Part shown: piece by piece, positions 1 to 7,195 of the stretch | How positions within the stretch are numbered: the first letter of the stretch is position 1 | How the letters are laid out: every line of letters begins with the position of its first letter | Source: Bacteroidota bacterium | Lineage (GTDB): Bacteria > Bacteroidota > Bacteroidia > Cytophagales > Cyclobacteriaceae | Direction of reading: 5' to 3' | Length of the DNA: 9,556 nucleotides | NCBI GenBank assembly: GCA_023417785.1 | Contig: JAEZEH010000185.1 | Span: 1-9,556 of the forward strand | Notes under the pieces: model-generated | Told to the model about the DNA's origin: nothing | The model's input: the letters and a program-made list of their open reading frames with translations, nothing else | The model's database searches: none | Made by a program: the position numbers and the translations under genes

Positions 1-561
1 CGGCACCGGTACACGTTCAAGGCCGGGCGCCGTGTGGGCACGAACTACGACTATTACCCGGATGGCACGGTTCAGGTAAAAGAAGTGGTGGCGGCAAACG
101 GAGTCGACGCGCTACGGCAGGAGTTTACACCCGACGCGACACTGGCCACGGAAAAACGATTCAGGAATGATAAGCCTCATGGGGCGTGGGTGTATTATTT
201 TCCGGGAAGCAAGACCCCTAAACAGAAAGAGGTTTATGCCGACGGTAAACTTCACGGCCTGCGGATGACCTATTATCCATCGGGAAAACCGAAGAGTGAA
301 GAGATCTTTAAATTCAATATGCTGGCAGGCCCCTCAAAAACGTGGTTTGAAAACGGGAACCCTGAAACGCTCACCGAATTCCGGAATAACCGCAGGCATG
401 GCGCATTTTCTGCCTGGCACAACAACAACGTACTAAAGGAGGAAGGTCAGTTTGCCGCCGACAAAAAGCACGGCATCTGGAAACAATACGATGCGGGCGG
501 AAAGCTCATCAATACCACCACCTACCGGGCCGGCACTGTGGTTGAAAAAGCATCGCCGTAA
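1..561 (+). CDS. YwqK-family MORN-repeat protein, 5'-truncated
   Basis: The reading frame is open from the first base of the window to the TAA at 559-561, so this is the C-terminal 186 residues of a longer protein. The GTG at 34 is not needed as a start, because in-frame residues before it (for example YTFKAGRRVG) already fit the repeat. At least six degenerate repeats of about 23-26 residues are visible. Each has an aromatic residue, then a basic/Gly pair (such as KPHG, KLHG, RRHG, KKHG), an aromatic position and a Y/F-x-x-G turn. This is the MORN_2/YwqK pattern, often labelled 'toxin-antitoxin system YwqK family antitoxin' in databases. That label is historical: no toxin gene is visible here and the molecular function is not known. 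A role as a cell-surface or periplasmic repeat scaffold is only inference, since the N-terminus, and hence any signal peptide, lies outside the window. The tail after the last repeat is short (EKASP). Confidence 0.85.
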   Translation, partial: RHRYTFKAGRRVGTNYDYYPDGTVQVKEVVAANGVDALRQEFTPDATLATEKRFRNDKPHGAWVYYFPGSKTPKQKEVYADGKLHGLRMTYYPSGKPKSEEIFKFNMLAGPSKTWFENGNPETLTEFRNNRRHGAFSAWHNNNVLKEEGQFAADKKHGIWKQYDAGGKLINTTTYRAGTVVEKASP

Positions 562-642
562 GGCAAGTCAATTACGGAAAAACTTCCGGCATACCCGCCT
601 TATGCACTATTAATCCATTAAATTCGCCCCTTTGTTTATCAC

Positions 643-1596
643 ATGGAAGCGATAAAAGAGACGAATTTTCAGTTTCCTGGTCAGACCGGATTCTACAAAG
701 GCAAAGTACGCGACGTTTATTATTTCGGTGATCTGATGGCGATGATTGCCACTGACCGGATTTCAGCTTTCGACGTAATTCTGCCTCGGGCTATCCCCGA
801 CAAAGGCCGCGTTCTCAACCAGATCGCAGCCCGGAACCTGGAGGCGACTAAAGCGCTGGTGCCGAACTGGGTTATTTCAACGCCCGACCCCAATGTGACT
901 GTCGGATTCCGGTGCGAGCCGTTTCCGGTCGAAATGGTAATTCGTGGGTACCTGTCAGGACACGCTGCCCGCGAATACAAAGCCGGAAAGCGATCGCTTT
1001 GTGGCGTTGCTCTTCCCGAAGGATTACACGAAAACGACAAACTTCCCGAACCGATAATAACTCCTACGACGAAAGCCAAGGTAGGCCATGATGAGGACAT
1101 CAGCCGGGACGAGATTCTGAAGAGCGGTCTCGTTACTGAATCGGATTACGAGGTGCTTGAACAATACACGCGGGCATTGTTTCTGAAAGGAACAGAACTC
1201 GCCGCCGAACGCGGTCTCATCCTGGTGGATACCAAATACGAGTTCGGGAAGCACGATGGCAGGATTTACCTTATCGACGAAGTCCACACCCCCGATTCAT
1301 CGCGTTTCTTCTATCAGGATGGCTACGAATCGCGGCAACGCGAAGGCGCACAGCAAAAACAACTCTCCAAGGAATTTGTCAGGCAATGGCTTATCGAAAA
1401 TGGTTTTCAGGGTAAGGACGGTCAGCGCATACCCGAAATGACGGACGAGATCGTTGCCTCGATATCCGGTCGTTACAGGGAATTGTACGAACAGGTTACC
1501 GGTGAAAGGCTGGCTTCCGTGGATTACCCCACAATTCTTCAAAGAATGGAACAAAGCATATTAGATTCAATAAATTCCACTAAATTGGCACGATAG
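643..1596 (+). CDS. purC: Phosphoribosylaminoimidazole-succinocarboxamide synthase (SAICAR synthetase)
   Basis: This is a cytosolic enzyme of de novo purine synthesis. It condenses CAIR with L-aspartate, using ATP, to give SAICAR. The 317-residue product is full length for the longer PurC type (about 300 residues, like yeast Ade1). Family signatures occur in order: the nucleotide-binding YKGKVRDVY (residues 18-26), TDRISAFD (37-44), the E97/IRGYLSG signature (100-106), LVDTKYEFG (194-202) and DEVHTPDSSRF (212-222). The ATG at 643 is chosen because the N-terminus MEAIKETNF leads directly into the first conserved strand. The 81-bp gap from the preceding gene has no Shine-Dalgarno motif, as is usual for Bacteroidota. 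The gene is followed after 88 bp by a STAS-domain gene on the same strand, with a hairpin just past the stop. No other pur gene is adjacent, which is common in this phylum. Confidence 0.97.
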   Translation: MEAIKETNFQFPGQTGFYKGKVRDVYYFGDLMAMIATDRISAFDVILPRAIPDKGRVLNQIAARNLEATKALVPNWVISTPDPNVTVGFRCEPFPVEMVIRGYLSGHAAREYKAGKRSLCGVALPEGLHENDKLPEPIITPTTKAKVGHDEDISRDEILKSGLVTESDYEVLEQYTRALFLKGTELAAERGLILVDTKYEFGKHDGRIYLIDEVHTPDSSRFFYQDGYESRQREGAQQKQLSKEFVRQWLIENGFQGKDGQRIPEMTDEIVASISGRYRELYEQVTGERLASVDYPTILQRMEQSILDSINSTKLAR

Positions 1597-1600
1597 ACCT

Positions 1601-1623
1601 ACCCGAATGCGCATGTTTCGGGT
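1601..1623 (+). terminator. Hairpin after purC, possible weak terminator
   Basis: A perfect 7-bp inverted repeat, ACCCGAA (1601-1607) and TTCGGGT (1617-1623), encloses a 9-nt loop and begins 4 nt after the purC stop codon. It is followed by GTGTTT rather than a proper U-tract, so intrinsic termination would be inefficient. It may instead be a 3'-end stabilising hairpin or part of an alternative fold in the 5' leader of the next gene. Confidence 0.4.
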
Positions 1624-1684
1624 GTGTTTCCGGGTGAAAACAAAGGACGAACAGCAACCCGGTGATTGAAAAAACAGACTATTT

Positions 1685-2065
1685 ATGAAATACACGATCG
1701 ACAAGCAAGAGAAGTACACCATGCTGAAACTGCACGAAGAAAAACTGGATTCCAGCGTTGCTCCGGGCTTGAAGTCTGAATTGATTACACTCCACGCAGA
1801 AGGCAGCCGAAACATCGTGCTGGATTTGGGTGAGGTCAAATATACAGACTCGTCCGGCCTGAGTGCTTTGCTCGTAGGTAATCGCATCGTACAGGAAGAC
1901 GGTGGAATATTTGTTCTCTCCAGCCTCTCCGATCACACTATGAAACTCATAAAGATATCCCAACTCGACAGCGTGCTAAATATACTTCCTACCGTTGAAG
2001 AGGCGATTGATACGGTCTTTATGCACGAGATCGAAAAAGATCTCAAAAGTGACGACTCCAACTAA
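1685..2065 (+). CDS. STAS-domain protein, anti-anti-sigma factor type
   Basis: This 126-residue single-domain protein resembles SpoIIAA/RsbV-type anti-sigma factor antagonists in size and layout. The STAS core shows an N-terminal strand pair, a charged helix around residues 22-39, the strand NIVLDLGEV (43-51), and the signature YTDSSGLSALL (53-63). In partner-switching systems the Ser after this Asp (here Ser56, with Ser57 beside it) is the site phosphorylated by an anti-sigma kinase. Its presence suggests a switchable protein rather than a degenerate STAS fold. A short acidic/lysine tail (about residues 108-126, ending KSDDSN) follows the domain. No anti-sigma kinase, PP2C phosphatase or sigma factor is encoded in the window, so the target is unknown. 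The ATG is preceded by an A-rich stretch (GAAAAAACAGACTATTT), a typical weak initiation context for Bacteroidota. A hairpin with downstream T residues separates it from rnz. Confidence 0.9.
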   Translation: MKYTIDKQEKYTMLKLHEEKLDSSVAPGLKSELITLHAEGSRNIVLDLGEVKYTDSSGLSALLVGNRIVQEDGGIFVLSSLSDHTMKLIKISQLDSVLNILPTVEEAIDTVFMHEIEKDLKSDDSN

Positions 2066-2085
2066 AATTGAATAACGAATCGCGC

Positions 2086-2117
2086 AAAGACCAAGACTGA
2101 TACAGGTTTTGGTCTTT
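2086..2117 (+). terminator. Hairpin terminator between the STAS gene and rnz
   Basis: A perfect 9-bp inverted repeat, AAAGACCAA (2086-2094) and TTGGTCTTT (2109-2117), lies 21 nt past the STAS stop, with a 14-nt loop. The stem can be extended by a further GC pair across a one-base bulge. It is followed by TGCTTTTTCCCC. The shape fits a rho-independent terminator, although the T-run starts 3-4 nt away from the stem. It ends only 17 nt before the rnz ATG, so it would also lie in the leader of any read-through transcript. Confidence 0.55.
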
Positions 2118-2134
2118 TGCTTTTTCCCCGTTTG

Positions 2135-3052
2135 ATGAATTTCAAGATAACAATCCTGGGTTCCAGCGGAGCACTCCCCGCCTACGGAAGGCATCCCTCG
2201 GCTCAGCTCGTTGAGGTCCAGAACAAATTCTTTATGATCGATTGCGGCGAAGGAGCTCAATTGCAGCTGATGCGCTTTCAGGTAAACTTCCACCGCATCA
2301 ATCATATTTTTATCAGTCACCTGCACGGCGATCATTACCTGGGCCTGATGGGCCTGATCTTCACGATGCACCTGCAACGACGCGTGAACGATCTGCACCT
2401 TTACAGTCATACCGGACTCGACGAGATAATTACCACGCAACTTCGTTACTCCCTTTCCGCGCCGTCGTTCAGGTTGTTGTTTCACCGCCTGAATAAAGGC
2501 GTAAATGAAACGATCTACGAGGATGAACATCTGACGGTGGAAACGATTCCGCTTTCGCACAAGCTCACCTGTTCGGGTTTCCTGTTTCGCGAAAAGCCGA
2601 AACTTCGAAGGATTGATAAAACGCGGTTACCGCAGGGTCTTCTCATACGCCAGATAGCCAATCTCAAAAAAGGCGACGACGTAACCGACGACGAAGGCCG
2701 CGTTCTTTTCCGGAACGAAGACCTCACCTTTCCGCCCCGTCGCGCGAGAAGTTATGCATACGTTTCTGATTCGTCATACAGAGAGGAAATCGTCCCACTG
2801 ATTGGCAATGTGGACGTGCTCTATCACGAATCAACGTTTACCGAAGATGAACGTGTGAAAGCCAGGGAAACGCTGCACAGCACCGCCCGCGACGCGGCTA
2901 CGATCGCGCGACTGGCCAATGTCCAAAAGTTGCTGCTCGGGCATTTCTCAGCCCGGTACAAAGACCTGGCCCCCCTTCTGAAAGAAGCCCGGGAAGTTTT
3001 TGAAAACGCGCACCTGGCGATCGAAGGCGAAGAAACCGTAATACTGGATTAA
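2135..3052 (+). CDS. rnz: Ribonuclease Z (tRNase Z, short form)
   Basis: This metallo-beta-lactamase-fold endonuclease cleaves the 3' trailer from tRNA precursors. The 305-residue product matches the short bacterial/archaeal form. All zinc ligands are visible: HLHGDH at 62-67 (H62, H64, D66, H67), His142 in PLSH, Asp212 in VSDSS and His270 in LGHFSARY. The His231 motif YHEST is also present. The exosite arm typical of tRNase Z lies between about residues 150 and 200 (KLRRIDKTRLPQG onward). I chose ATG 2135 over an in-frame TTG at 2117. From 2135 the protein begins MNFKITILGSSG, the usual N-terminus of the family, whereas the TTG overlaps the 3' arm of the preceding hairpin. The gene is followed after only 16 bp by the queuosine-precursor transporter, so the two are probably co-transcribed. 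Both concern tRNA maturation. Confidence 0.97.
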   Translation: MNFKITILGSSGALPAYGRHPSAQLVEVQNKFFMIDCGEGAQLQLMRFQVNFHRINHIFISHLHGDHYLGLMGLIFTMHLQRRVNDLHLYSHTGLDEIITTQLRYSLSAPSFRLLFHRLNKGVNETIYEDEHLTVETIPLSHKLTCSGFLFREKPKLRRIDKTRLPQGLLIRQIANLKKGDDVTDDEGRVLFRNEDLTFPPRRARSYAYVSDSSYREEIVPLIGNVDVLYHESTFTEDERVKARETLHSTARDAATIARLANVQKLLLGHFSARYKDLAPLLKEAREVFENAHLAIEGEETVILD

Positions 3053-3068
3053 ATTTTTACTTTCGTCC

Positions 3069-3854
3069 ATGACTGTGCCACAGGAACAAAAAAAGAATCT
3101 GCTCTTTGTCGTTCTGGCCGGGATTTTCATTACCAACGCGCTGATGGCGGAGTTGATTGGTGTGAAGATTTTTTCGGCGGAATCGACTGTTGGTCTCGCA
3201 CCCGCGCATTTGAATATTCTGGGGTTCACCATGGACTTCAATCTTACTACGGGGGTCGTGATCTGGCCCGTTGTCTTTATCACCACCGACCTGATCAATG
3301 AATACTTTGGCAAACCCGGAGTTAGGTTGGTCAGCTGGCTTACGGTTGCCCTTATAGCGTATGCATTCCTGGTTCTGGCCGCGGCCATTGAGTTGCCACC
3401 GGCAGAATGGTGGCTGGACGCCAATAGTGTGGATTCCGATGGAAAGCCGTTCAACATAAACTTCGCTTTCGGAAAAATCTTTGGCCAGGGCCAACGAATC
3501 ATTTTCGCGTCGATCGTAGCCTTTTTGATCAGCCAATTTACGGACGTGTACGTCTTTCAACGGTTGAAAAGGATCACCGGTGCGAAGTATTTGTGGCTTC
3601 GCGCAACGGGGTCGACACTGGTTTCGCAGTTCATCGACAGCTTCGTAGTCTTGTATATCGCGTTTTCCGGAATATTCTCCTTTGAACAGATCAATGCCAT
3701 AGGCATAACGAATTACATCTACAAATTCGCGGTTGCCATACTTTTGACACCTGTTATTTACTTCGGCCACATGCTCATCGATGCGTATCTGGGAAAGTCA
3801 TATGCCGAGACATTGATGAAAGACGCCACCGAAAAAAGCAAGGGCTTTTTCTAG
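3069..3854 (+). CDS. yhhQ: Queuosine-precursor transporter, YhhQ/VUT family
   Basis: This 261-residue polytopic inner-membrane protein belongs to the YhhQ/VUT (formerly DUF165) family, whose characterised members import queuosine precursors (7-deazaguanine bases) for modification of tRNAs with GUN anticodons. Hydrophobic segments lie roughly at residues 11-30, 58-80, 86-108, 144-165, 183-203 and 215-235. Family-type motifs are TTDLINEYFG (72-81), SQFTDVYVFQ (155-164) and the R178-A-T-G-S followed by SQFIDS (186-191). The loop at about 110-135 is hydrophilic and somewhat extended. Upstream there is only 16 bp to rnz, arguing for an operon. A TACTTTCG element at 3058-3065 resembles a -7 box (TAnnTTTG), but no matching -33 TTG was found. 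The stop codon TAG at 3852-3854 shares bases with the stop of the convergent methyltransferase gene. Which precursor (preQ0, preQ1 or queuine) it carries cannot be read from the sequence. Confidence 0.92.
   Translation: MTVPQEQKKNLLFVVLAGIFITNALMAELIGVKIFSAESTVGLAPAHLNILGFTMDFNLTTGVVIWPVVFITTDLINEYFGKPGVRLVSWLTVALIAYAFLVLAAAIELPPAEWWLDANSVDSDGKPFNINFAFGKIFGQGQRIIFASIVAFLISQFTDVYVFQRLKRITGAKYLWLRATGSTLVSQFIDSFVVLYIAFSGIFSFEQINAIGITNYIYKFAVAILLTPVIYFGHMLIDAYLGKSYAETLMKDATEKSKGFF
3833..3850. terminator. Small bidirectional hairpin at the convergent gene ends
   Basis: AAAAAGC (3833-3839) and GCTTTTT (3844-3850) form a 7-bp stem with a 4-nt AAGG loop, immediately before the shared stop region. 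On either strand the 3' arm is T-rich, so the element could terminate transcription from both convergent genes. The stem has only two GC pairs and lies inside the last codons of the transporter gene, so efficiency is doubtful. Confidence 0.35.
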
Positions 3855-4597
3855 GGCTTTGCCATACTTCGGCGGATATTGTCGCAGATAACGGAGGCCG
3901 CAACGGCTGCGTTAAGCGATTCTGCTTCGCCATAGCGTGGAATCGTGATACGATCCGTAATCCACTTTTCGTAGCGGGAAGAAATCCCGCGCGATTCATT
4001 GCCGATCAAAACGAGCCCCCCACCACTGAAAGTCTCATCGTGAACGTTTTTGCCTTCGAGGAATGCACCGTACACCTTACCGCGGGCGCGGGCGAAAATA
4101 TCACCAAGGTCAGTGTAGAAGATTTGGGCCCGGGTAAAGGAACCCATGGTAGAGCTGATAACCTTTGGGTTGTAAAAATCTGCCGTCTCGGGCGATGCAA
4201 TGATCCGGTTGAAACCGTACCAGTCCGCCGACCGGATAATCGTTCCAAGGTTCCCTGGGTCGCGGACGTCATCCAGCACGAGCGTTATCGCCCCGGTTTC
4301 TATCGGAAACGCGACATTGGGTTTCATTCTGGCTACGGCAATTCCGGCATCGTTGGATTGAAATTCGCCGACGGCAGACAACTCCCTTTCCGACGTTTCG
4401 ATCATTTCAACGGAGACTTTCGGGCTACGAAGCTTTTCGAGAAATTCCGGCGTCCCGGCGATCAGAACGGTATCATAATCCGACGTAAGTAATTCCTGCA
4501 CACTCTTTGCACCTTGCACCAGAAAACATTGTTCCTGTTTACGGTATTTCTTTATTTGCAGGGATTTAATGAACTTGATTCGGGCTTTCGGCAGCAT
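3851..4597 (-). CDS. TrmH/SpoU-family RNA 2'-O-methyltransferase
   Basis: This 248-residue, probably cytosolic, SAM-dependent methyltransferase of the SPOUT class has a trefoil-knot fold. An N-terminal substrate-binding domain (residues 1-95; KKYRKQEQCFLVQGAKSV at 16-33) precedes the catalytic domain. SpoU motif 1 is LDDVRDPGNLGTIIRSAD (108-125, with Asn116 and Arg122). Motif 2 is LIGNESRGIS (197-206, with Glu201). Motif 3 is IPRYGEAESLNAAVA (219-233). These match the 23S rRNA/tRNA ribose methylase group that includes RlmB and mitochondrial MRM3, but the nucleotide target cannot be assigned. The ATG at 4597 gives the family-typical start MLPKARIKFIKSL; a longer in-frame extension upstream has no family resemblance. 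The gene is convergent with the transporter gene (stop codons overlap) and divergent from tamL, whose first ATG lies inside this gene. Confidence 0.94.
   Translation of the reverse strand: MLPKARIKFIKSLQIKKYRKQEQCFLVQGAKSVQELLTSDYDTVLIAGTPEFLEKLRSPKVSVEMIETSERELSAVGEFQSNDAGIAVARMKPNVAFPIETGAITLVLDDVRDPGNLGTIIRSADWYGFNRIIASPETADFYNPKVISSTMGSFTRAQIFYTDLGDIFARARGKVYGAFLEGKNVHDETFSGGGLVLIGNESRGISSRYEKWITDRITIPRYGEAESLNAAVAASVICDNIRRSMAKP
4529..4558 (+). promoter_or_regulatory. Candidate Bacteroidota promoter for tamL
   Basis: TTG (4529-4531), a 19-nt spacer and TTTATTTG (4551-4558) match the Bacteroidota -33/-7 pattern (TTG, TAnnTTTG) except for one base in the -7 box. The element lies inside the 5' part of the divergent methyltransferase gene. 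Transcription starting about 5-8 nt downstream would leave almost no leader before ATG 4569 but about 50 nt before the alternative TTG start at 4617. This was identified by eye only. Confidence 0.35.
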
Positions 4598-7115
4598 TTT
4601 TGATCTTTTGACTCGTTTGCAAATTAAATATATCGCTTTAATTCTGTTGTCCGCGTCGCTGCTGTCCGGGTGTATGGGCCTTAAACACCTTGGCCCGGAC
4701 GAAAAACTTCTGGCCGACCAGGAAGTAAAAGCTCCCAAGGGTTTGAACCGCGAGGCTCTTCGAACACTTTACGTGCAGGAAAAGAATCGAACTATACTCA
4801 GAACGGGGATCAAACCGCTTGTCGCGCTTTACTATGGCGTCTGGGGAACCCAGAGTTACGATCAGGAGAAATACATCCGGAAACGAGATCGCGTCCAGAA
4901 AAAGTTCGATCAGAAAATTGCCGCCGCCACGTCGGAAAAGAAAATCACAAATTATCAATTCCGAAAGCAGAAGAAGATGGACCGGCTGAATTCGTTTATC
5001 GAGGATGGGAACCTCTGGATGCAATGGGGTGAACCGATCGCTGTATTTGACAGCTCTGCCGTGCCGCTAACGGAGGAACGTTTCCAAAACTATCTCTTTA
5101 CAAATGGCTACTTTCTGGGAAAGGTGTCGTCGGAGGTGAAAGTCCGGGGGGCGAAGGAACGGGTCGTTGCAGTAAGATATACACTTGACCCTGGCAAGCC
5201 GTACCGGATCGACACAGTCTTTTATGAAGTCTCCGATTCGACTATCATAAGCATTCTTCGTGAGAATGAACGCAATAGTTTGATTCGCGAAGGCGACCGA
5301 TATCGCGAGGACTATCTGACCCGGGAACGCGAACGTATTGACCTGTTGCTGAAGGACCACGGCTATTATGATTTTAGCCGGCAGTACATCGAGTATGAAG
5401 CCGATACCATGCACGGGAATGGAAATCGTCTCGTGGCACTGAAACTTATAATAAACGATCCCCAAAGACGCGGCTACCATAAACAGTTCCGGGTCGACTC
5501 GGTCCGGTTTACCACCGATGCCTCAGTTACTGCTCAGGGGAGAACACGACAAACGCGAACGTTTCGCGATGTGCAATACAACTTCTACAAAGACGATTAC
5601 AATCTCAAGATCCTGAGTCAGCGGGTATTTGTGCGCTCAGGGGAATTGTACAGCCGAACGAAAACCATGAATACGCAACGACAGCTTGCCAACGTCGACG
5701 CATTCAAATTTATCAATATCAATTACGACACAACCGGGGGAAATTTTATCGTCAACATCTTTTCCAGTCCGCTGCCGCGTTATGAATGGTCGAATGAAGC
5801 GGGAGTGAATGTTACGCAGGGATACCCCGGACCGTTTTACAGTGTGTCTTTCAGAAAACGAAATCTGTTTAAGGGTCTTGAAACGCTCGAAATTGGCGGG
5901 CGTTTTGGTTTTGAAGGCGTCGCATCCGTTACTCAGGATCAGAATATCTACAAAAGCACAGAAGCTGGCGTGAACGCATCGTTAACGTTTCCCCAGTTTA
6001 TCTTTCCGTTCCGCGAGCGTACCCGCTTTCTGCTGGCAAGGTACAATCCGAAGACGAAAGTCACCGCTGGCTATAACTTTACAGACCGCCCCGAATACCG
6101 GAGAACGGCGATCTCTCTCAACGGTACCTATACCTGGCAGAACAACCGAAGCCTGGCGTACTCGCTTACTCCATTCAGCGTAAGTGTTATTGAAACCGAC
6201 ACTTCCCGGTTTTCACCTGAATTCCGTCAATTGCTCGATCGACAACAGGAACTTGGCAACTTCAGTCTGGTGAACTCATTTCGCCCGTCGTTTGTAAACA
6301 GCATTATCTTCAGCGTCCTTTGGAACAAGAATAACTATGGCAACATTGAAAGCAATTCCAGCTTTCTGCGAACGCAGATTGAAACGGGAGGTACCGTCTG
6401 GAATTTCGTCGATCCTGAAATTGTCACGCAGTTTGACCTTCAGTATTTCAAGTACATTCGCTTTAGCACTGACTATCGTGTGATAAGAGTGCTCAATCCA
6501 AATACCATTCTCGCGTATCGGTTGAACGGCGGTTTTGCTTACTCGTATTCAGACAACAAAAGCTTGCCCTATGAAAAGTTCTTCTTCATAGGCGGAAGTA
6601 ACAGCGTTCGGGCCTGGCGACCACGACGTTTGGGCCCGGGATCGGCAAAGCCTGAAATGAGCGAAGATCCCGACGAGGATGGCCTGTTTGATTACAGCAT
6701 CGAAAAGCCTGCAGAGATACTTCTTGAAGGAAGTGCCGAACTTCGCAAGAAGCTTTTCGGCTTTGTCAGTGGTGCCATATTCGTCGATGCCGGTAACGTG
6801 TGGACTTTCACGAATAAGGCTGGTGACGGAATTACACCCGATATAATGAGGGGAAGCACGCAATTCCGCCTTTCGGAATTTTACAAGCAATTGGCGGTGG
6901 GTACCGGCTTTGGTTTGCGCTTCGATTTTACATTCCTGATTCTTCGGTTTGATGTGGGCATCAAGGTCATCGATCCGGCGCGGGATCCCGGCGATCGTTT
7001 CGTCCTTGACAAAGCGCGTTTCCTTCAGCCTTATGCCACTGAAGTGGGTGAAGGGCAATTCACCAATTTCCGCGAGCCGGTTATATACAACGTGGGTATA
7101 GGCTATTCTTTCTAA
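4569..7115 (+). CDS. tamL: TamL: TamA/BamA-family outer-membrane insertase lipoprotein
   Basis: This 848-residue Omp85-superfamily protein is the Bacteroidota counterpart of TamA. It is expected to be lipid-anchored and to work with TamB in outer-membrane protein or lipid assembly. A lipoprotein signal peptide is visible: hydrophobic core at about 20-34 and lipobox LLSGC with Cys35 as the acylated residue. A basic, probably helical stretch (about 95-145) and POTRA-like segments (about 160-400) follow. The C-terminal beta-barrel (about 404-848) alternates aromatic and polar strands. The barrel carries VRAWRPRRLGPG at about 680-691, the equivalent of the conserved VRGY/F loop-6 motif of Omp85 proteins, and the chain ends in Phe (GIGYSF), as expected for an outer-membrane barrel. 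The start is uncertain. ATG 4569 gives a long N-region and overlaps the divergent methyltransferase gene by 29 bp. TTG 4617 would give a compact signal peptide (MQIKYIALILLSASLLSGC) and no overlap. tamB is not in the window. Confidence 0.93.
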   Translation: MNLIRAFGSIFDLLTRLQIKYIALILLSASLLSGCMGLKHLGPDEKLLADQEVKAPKGLNREALRTLYVQEKNRTILRTGIKPLVALYYGVWGTQSYDQEKYIRKRDRVQKKFDQKIAAATSEKKITNYQFRKQKKMDRLNSFIEDGNLWMQWGEPIAVFDSSAVPLTEERFQNYLFTNGYFLGKVSSEVKVRGAKERVVAVRYTLDPGKPYRIDTVFYEVSDSTIISILRENERNSLIREGDRYREDYLTRERERIDLLLKDHGYYDFSRQYIEYEADTMHGNGNRLVALKLIINDPQRRGYHKQFRVDSVRFTTDASVTAQGRTRQTRTFRDVQYNFYKDDYNLKILSQRVFVRSGELYSRTKTMNTQRQLANVDAFKFININYDTTGGNFIVNIFSSPLPRYEWSNEAGVNVTQGYPGPFYSVSFRKRNLFKGLETLEIGGRFGFEGVASVTQDQNIYKSTEAGVNASLTFPQFIFPFRERTRFLLARYNPKTKVTAGYNFTDRPEYRRTAISLNGTYTWQNNRSLAYSLTPFSVSVIETDTSRFSPEFRQLLDRQQELGNFSLVNSFRPSFVNSIIFSVLWNKNNYGNIESNSSFLRTQIETGGTVWNFVDPEIVTQFDLQYFKYIRFSTDYRVIRVLNPNTILAYRLNGGFAYSYSDNKSLPYEKFFFIGGSNSVRAWRPRRLGPGSAKPEMSEDPDEDGLFDYSIEKPAEILLEGSAELRKKLFGFVSGAIFVDAGNVWTFTNKAGDGITPDIMRGSTQFRLSEFYKQLAVGTGFGLRFDFTFLILRFDVGIKVIDPARDPGDRFVLDKARFLQPYATEVGEGQFTNFREPVIYNVGIGYSF

Positions 7116-7195
7116 CTACTCCCTCCGGCTTTACACACACCCCTTTCGTTCCGTCATTCAGCGTAGACGATCCTTTTTGTTCACTATTCTTCGTC

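Noticed and set aside
556..577. CCGTAA/TTACGG inverted repeat over the stop codon of the YwqK gene
   Set aside because: A 6-bp stem with a 10-nt loop and no following T-run could easily arise by chance.
619..626. TAAATTCG upstream of purC as a -7 promoter box
   Set aside because: It has one mismatch and there is no TTG at the expected distance upstream, so it was not listed as a promoter.
1976..2560. A 194-codon open frame on the - strand across the STAS-rnz junction
   Set aside because: It covers the conserved HLHGDH region of rnz in antisense, crosses the intergenic hairpin and resembles no family.
3057..3770. A 237-codon open frame on the - strand over the transporter gene
   Set aside because: The + strand product has clear membrane segments and family motifs. 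The antisense product is charged, without domains, and is a shadow.
4040..4492. A 150-codon open frame on the + strand antisense to the methyltransferase gene
   Set aside because: Its translation has no recognisable motif and lies entirely over conserved SpoU motifs on the other strand. It is best explained as a shadow frame.
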